A DNA stretch of 64,000 nt from Lithospermum erythrorhizon (Eukaryota > Streptophyta > Magnoliopsida > Boraginales > Boraginaceae). Location: positions 124,001 to 188,000 of the forward strand of contig JADFUC010001285.1 in NCBI GenBank assembly GCA_019722365.1, in the 5' to 3' direction. Position numbers and translations under genes: made by a program. The notes under the pieces were generated by a model. The model was not told the DNA's origin. It saw nothing but the letters and a program-made list of their open reading frames with translations, and made no database searches. This document shows, in pieces, positions 58,690-64,000 of the stretch; the first letter of the stretch is position 1; each line of letters opens with the position of its first letter.

Positions 58690-60600
58690 AGGACACTAGG
58701 TATTTGAAATATCATCGATTCATCGATAAATTTACGCTAAGCTATAAATTTTGAAATCGAAATCAAGCCTAAAAATCGGAATGATCAAATCGAATTACTA
58801 AATATGAATTGGCGATCGAATCAATATCGAAAATATTTGGTGCTAGTTTGAGCAACAATTCAAAGAAAAGACTTAAATTGAGTTGTTTTGACAACTTTGC
58901 CCCTACCTTAGTTCATTTACTTATATATGAATCATATATTAAATAAATAATACTATAATAGATAATTAAATAATAAATCTTATTAATTAGATTATAAATA
59001 GTAGTATAAATATAATAAATTGATTAAATAAATATTAAAATATAAATAAATTCTAATATCATTAAATAAATATTTAAAATTTATAAAAAAATATATATAA
59101 AATTCAATAAATTGATCACATACATATCAAAAGTTGAATAATAGCCACAAATTTCAATTAATAAGAAAATAAATCCACTCGCCTTCATTGAACCTCGTAA
59201 CGGTAGGACATCCCGCTTGTTAAAAAACGAACATGATTTTTAGCTCGGGCTATCTCAGAATTAACTTCCAAGTACAAACTGGTTAGCGATTTGATCCCAT
59301 AGATTAATCATATATATTTGATATGCACGTCTTGTATTAAACTGATGTTGATCGCTAGAAGAGTCTCCATTATTGCCTCGTGAATTCTCACATGTTCAAA
59401 AAAACATGCTGGAAAATGTCAACCACTTCGGTTCTCTAGTTAATAGGATAACAAATTCGAGTATTAACAATACAAGCATAACAATACATCAATAAAATAC
59501 AAAAGAATTAAATTGAAAATACAAAAGAATTAACAAAAACAACGATGTAAAAATAATTGACTCTTCATATTAACAATACAATACATCAATAAAATACAAA
59601 GAATTGGGAATTGAAAATAACACATCCGAGTATTATAAATTGAATAGAAAGAGATAAAAATTATTAACCTTTTAATAAAATTGGAGTAGCTAAGAATGCC
59701 AGCTACAGTTAGTTAAGACGTTGTTTTCTTTTAGGGTTGAATCAGAAGAGGAGAATTAGTAAATTATTCCGATTAAGAGGTAAAAAAATAAGTTAGAATT
59801 TTAACTTAATTTTTGTTAAGTATTTTGAAAAATTAAGTTAGAATTTTAATCTTATCTCTTTTGTTAAGTACTTAATTTATTAAACACTTAAAATAATTCA
59901 TTAACAAACAAGCTTAATAAATTAAATGCTAAATTAATTAAGTTTAAGTACTTAATGAGTTTAACAAACACCCACTCTTCTAAATCTAACTTGTTCTCTA
60001 AAGAAGACAATTGTAGATACATATATAGACAATTGTATATAAACGATCATGTTTGGTCCATATGGGATAAAATAGTTTCTTGTGTTGTTAGAGAATTACA
60101 AAATTAAAATAAACTTGTTGAGTTTTAACTTTAAGCAGTTTATGGAGAGTTTCATATAACTAACTTGTCTCTTGAATGTTAAATGAAAACCAACTTCTTA
60201 ATATTGTTTAGTCAAGTAAAAAATATTTCAAAAACTCATTTAACCCAAATCTGTGTAAAAAAACTATAAAAAGAGCATAAAAAACTCGATTGGGCTTAAA
60301 AGGCTGCAAAACTCTATTTCAGCTTATTATTTTTCCATTTTTTTCTGCCTTTTATCATGAAAATTTGAATTTTCCTCGAATCTAAATAATAAAAAAGTAG
60401 ATTTTTCACCCGGTCAAACTCGGGATCTGAATATACACACACCCAAATACTGCTTTTCTTTTTTAAGATTTAAAACGACTATTTTACCTACGAAAGCATA
60501 ATTTCCTCGTGAATTACTACACTTACAACAAAAAGCAAATAATTCATTTCACCCCAAAACAAGTAATGGTTTTGTGTGTGTATAACAGTTCAGGTTCTAG
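58690..60600. other. AT-rich intergenic region before the cyclin-L gene
   Basis: No gene recognised. Short tandem blocks recur: ATACATCAATAAAATACAAA at about 59482 and 59580, and AAGTTAGAATTTTAA at about 59791 and 59834. The cyclin-L promoter should lie in the last few hundred bases. Confidence 0.35.
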
Positions 60601-60700
60601 GGGTATTTTGGACTTTGGGTCAAATCCAATATTAAGCTAAGATTTGAATAAATTTCTTTTAGTTAAGAAATACCCAAAAAAGAGCTTCTTCTCGCGGCAA

Positions 60701-61818
60701 GTAAGCAACATTTAATTTTCACTTTTAATTATTGTTATTGGAAATTGATAATATTGTGATCGTTTAATTGTTACAAATAGTAAATTTATTAATTTACCGA
60801 GTGTTAATTGAAAGAGATTATTAATGTCGGGATCGAAAAAGTTATTATCTTAAATAGTTTATTAATTTATGGAGTGTTTTATATGCCAATGTATTTACAG
60901 TTTGATTGAGATGAGTATTGGAAGTTATTAGGGTTGTGGTATGCTGAGTATTTTCGCAATTTCTTGGTAATTGGTTTTCAATATTTGGAAATTTATTTGA
61001 CAAGCTATCAGATGTGGAGTTGGGAGCTGAAATTAATCCAAACAGGGTCTTAGTAAATTTGGGTAATTTATGATGATTACGTGCATAAGCTCGTGAATTG
61101 GCACTTCACTCGTGTAAATTCGGGAACTTCTCAATTTTCACAGGGGTAAAATCTAAGTAATGTTCGACCTCCCCTTACCCTTCTGCTTAGGTGGGAGCGT
61201 CTTCAGAGGTATTGGGGAATGTTGACGTTGATGTTGACATGCTATTAGCTCTTATGTAGTCGTTCTTGAAGTGGTCACTTTTCTTGCTTAGGGTTGGATA
61301 GCTAGCTATGTATTGTGAGTGAAGGGTATTGAAGATGTTATGTGTGGAGTTGAATTTCACATCTTAGGCTTGCCATATTTTGCTGAAGGAGTTGATTAGG
61401 TTTTTAGCTTCCAACATCAGTTCCATGATTATTTTCAGTGTGAGTGAACCTAAGGTCATTAACTCAGAAGTAGGAAGGTTTATATTCTAAGCTTGAAAAT
61501 TTTCAAATTGGATATATTTAAGTATGTGGAACTTGAGGCTTCTATATGTTTGTAGTGTGTTTGGCTATTCTATCCATTTTATGTGCAGCATAAGCGGATA
61601 CCACCGATGTTCCCTTGTTGGAGTTCACAGTAGGACAAGTATTCTGTTTTAAACTTTTGAATGCCGTTTCCTATCCTCTTCTTACATCCTACATTCGGAG
61701 TGATTGTTATGTTATGACATATCTCACTAAATATATGAGTATTGGTTGGTTGGCATCACTATTATTATGCTTATATCTGGGGTTCTGATTTTTTGCTCTC
61801 CTCTATTCCTGTATGCAG
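60701..61818 (+). promoter_or_regulatory. 5'UTR intron of the cyclin-L gene (inferred)
   Basis: A donor GCGGCAA|GTAAGC at 60701 and an acceptor TGTATGCAG ending at 61818 bracket a long non-coding, T-rich stretch just before the coding exon. A first non-coding exon would end at 60700. Long 5'UTR introns are common in such genes; transcript data would be needed to confirm it. Confidence 0.5.
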
Positions 61819-61827
61819 TTGATTGAG

Positions 61828-61836
61828 ATGCAGTGA
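61828..61836 (+). promoter_or_regulatory. Two-codon uORF before the cyclin-L start
   Basis: ATGCAGTGA begins 18 bases before the main ATG (61846) and ends nine bases before it. It lies in the same exon as the start codon, so any transcript spliced at 61818 carries it. Minimal uORFs close to the start can lower translation. Confidence 0.6.
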
Positions 61837-61845
61837 ATAACAGCC

Positions 61846-64000
61846 ATGATTTATACAGCGATCGATACATTTTACTTGACAGAAGAGCAGCTGGACAACT
61901 CTCCATCGAGGAAAGATGGGATAGACAAGGACACTGAAAACACCCTTAGAATATATGGGTGTGAACTTATTCAAGAAAGTGGCATCCTGCTGAGACTGTA
62001 TCCTTCTATTAATTCTTTCCTTTTTCTCACTTATGTGTGTTGCATTACACCATTTTGAAGTCTAAAATATTTTAACAGTATATATTCCAGACTTCCAGCA
62101 TACATCAGTTTCTAATTGGCTTACAATATTACATACATATATCTTGGTGCTGCCAACGTTTTTATTTAGTGTCCTGTCCTTAATCACTTTCTTTAGACCT
62201 CAAGCAGCAATGGCTACTGGACAGGTTTTACTACATCGTTTTTATTGTAAGAAGTCTCTCGCTCGCTTCAATGTGAAGGTTTTCTTTCTACTTACTTCTT
62301 GGTATGTTGCTCCTTTTTTCTGGGCCTGTGTCCTTCATTAACTTTTTGGTTTGTCTGACAGAGGGTAGCTGCTAGTTGTGTTTGGCTTGCTTCTAAACTT
62401 GAAGAAACTCCCAGAAAGGCACGGCAGGTCCTCATTGTTTTTCACCGAATGGAACGTAGGAGGGAGAACTTACCGATCGAGCATTTGAATACAGCTGACA
62501 AGGTTCGACTCCTAATTGACTTTCATGTTCTGTGTACTTGATCTTATTTTAATTGAAACTATCGTCTGGTTCACAAAAGGGGGTCTAGTTTTATATGCTT
62601 TTTCATACAATTTTTTTAGCTAATTGGTACTGCTAAATCCTTGTATTAGCAATTATTCACATGAAGGCATTTTATCTTATGTTTCCTTCCCCATCTTATA
62701 TGTCAGAAATATATAGAATTGAAGGCCGACTTAATTAGAACCGAGAGGCATCTCCTGAAAGAGATGGGTTTTATCTGCCACGTCGAGCATCCTCATAAAT
62801 TTATATCGAACTACCTTGCAACTCTTGAAGCACCTGTAAAACTACGACAAGAGGCCTGGAACCTTGCAAATGATAGGTAATCCTCATTCAATTACGAGTT
62901 CTGTCATGTTCATCCTTGTGTTTAGGATTTTAATTGAAATGAAAAATTGAGTGGTAGTGTGTTTTTTTGTTGAAGTGTTTTAATGTGCTTATTATAGGTG
63001 TTTTTTTATATTCTCCAATCCATTTTAATTGTCGTTTGACTTTTTTGAAATTGAACTTTGACCATCAATTATTAATTATTCTTTATTCTAAAAAATATAA
63101 AATTTATATAATTGAATTGCCTTTTAAAAATACTTTCACACATACCCTTTTAAATTTTTAGTAATATAATTAAAGAGTAATTGATGATCAAAGATTTACC
63201 TCGAAATGTGAGAAAGTCAATTAAAATGGATTGGAGGGAGTATAGATGAATATTAAAATCCTTTTTTGGCATGGCATTCCTAACTCCACAGAGAACAAAT
63301 ATAATGACAATGAGAACACACTTTATCTTTTGGTGCCATCCATTGCTTTACGATTTCTGTAATTTTCTTGACAGCTTGCGTACTACTTTGTGTGTGAGAT
63401 TCAAGAGTGAGGTTGTGGCATGTGGAGTGGTCTATGCTGCAGCTCGTCGATTCCACGTCCCACTGCCAGAGAATCCTCCCTGGTGGGAAGTATTTGATGC
63501 AGACTGGAGTGGAATAGAGGAAGTCTGCAAGACTCTTGCCCACCTTTACAGCCTTCCTAAAGCACAATATGTTCCAGTGTGCAAGGACGGGGGTTCATTT
63601 ACAACGTCTAATAGAACTTTTGATTCACCGTCCCAGGGTGCTCCAAAGGAAGGTCTCTCCCTCCCTCTCTATATATGTATCTTATAATTGTGTCAATGCT
63701 TATGCGTATTGTCTAATTTCTTGGGTATTGTGTGTTCCATTGTCAGTTAAACTGTGCAACATTTTTTTGTCAAGTAAAATATTGTATTCCTTTCAAAACT
63801 TTTCTATTTTCATTCTATACATTCAGGAAGATCCTCTGAGTGGTGGAACAGATGGCACAAGCATTCCGAAGGGAGCTTCTACCATGTTGAATGAGAACTC
63901 TGCTAAGGATGTGCATGAAGAAGTTCCTTTTGACAAACCAAGGGAGTCCAAAAAGAGTGGAGGTGAGTCGAAAAATAATCCTGCTGGGGAAGAACCGAGA
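61846..64000 (+). CDS. CYCL1: Cyclin-L (CYCL1), RNA-processing cyclin (3' end outside window)
   Basis: Coding exons: 61846-61997, 62197-62278, 62362-62502, 62707-62876, 63375-63652 and 63841 to beyond 64000, all in frame with GT-AG junctions. The start MIYTAIDTFYLTEEQLDNSP is the cyclin-L signature. Continuing motifs are PSRKDGID, YGCELIQESGILLRL, ATGQVLLHRFYCKKSLARF, RVAASCVWLASKLEE, ERHLLKEMGFICHVEHPHKF, LRTTLCVRFKSEV and NPPWWEVFDADWSGIEEVCK. Two cyclin folds precede a C-terminal region rich in S, E and K that should lead into the RS-rich tail beyond the window. Cyclin L pairs with CDK11/CDKG-type kinases and acts in pre-mRNA splicing and transcription. In the fifth coding exon the donor at 63653 and acceptor at 63840 give PKEDPLSGG. 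A Stowaway-like MITE sits in intron 4. Confidence 0.95.
63009..63242. mobile_element. Stowaway-like MITE in cyclin-L intron 4
   Basis: The left CTCCAATCCATTTTAATTG and the right CAATTAAAATGGATTGGAGGGAG are inverted copies ending in the CTCCCTCC type of Stowaway terminus, with TA flanks. It is about 235 bp, AT-rich and wholly intronic. Confidence 0.75.

Overview
This is a nuclear window from a flowering plant, almost certainly a eudicot. It is AT-rich, and the genes have GT-AG introns and plant-specific families: GT-2 trihelix factors, extensins, S1FA, cyclin L, plant GLTP. Most of the sequence is transposon debris. An asterid (Lamiales-like) source is possible, but that is an impression only. 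No search could be run; exon junctions come from reading frames, splice consensus and family knowledge.

Genes that look intact: (1) a two-domain trihelix factor on the minus strand (3025 to beyond base 1); (2) a single-exon F-box protein on the minus strand (19803-18559); (3) a short extensin on the minus strand (29428-28883) with a TATA box; (4) a six-exon ACD11/GLTP-type glycolipid transfer protein on the plus strand (32001-34345); (5) a three-exon DUF218 membrane protein on the plus strand (45818-47615); (6) a cyclin-L gene on the plus strand running off the right edge (61846 to beyond 64000), with a 5'UTR intron and a two-codon uORF. They are separated by kilobases of repeats and show no sign of a shared pathway.

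Broken or partial genes: a Raf-like kinase 3' fragment (26994-27711), a decayed hAT transposase (about 35470-36420), an ORF with an importin-alpha IBB-like start (36950-37375), and an S1FA pseudogene (57650-57847).

Mobile DNA by region: 4.7-14.3 kb is one CACTA (En/Spm-type) element with a matching TIR and TAT flanks. It holds a broken En/Spm-type transposase-related gene, a B3-domain reading frame and, in antisense, a multi-exon RPA70-like OB-fold gene remnant. No tnp2-like transposase was seen. 15.7-17.8 kb has a hAT-like TIR element, an LTR-element-like tract, a 73-bp tandem duplication and two SINE families. 20.3-21.2 kb has a small hAT MITE and a deleted Ty1/copia remnant. 23-26.5 kb looks like unrecognised LTR-type debris. 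42.2-43.5 kb is a long-TIR, Mutator-like element with GC-rich filling. 48.5-57.4 kb has a degenerate L1-type LINE between two inverted copies of one MITE family.

The most unusual content is the CACTA with B3 and RPA70-like cargo. The two SINE families, the IBB-like ORF, the possible Pack-MULE and the cyclin-L uORF come next.
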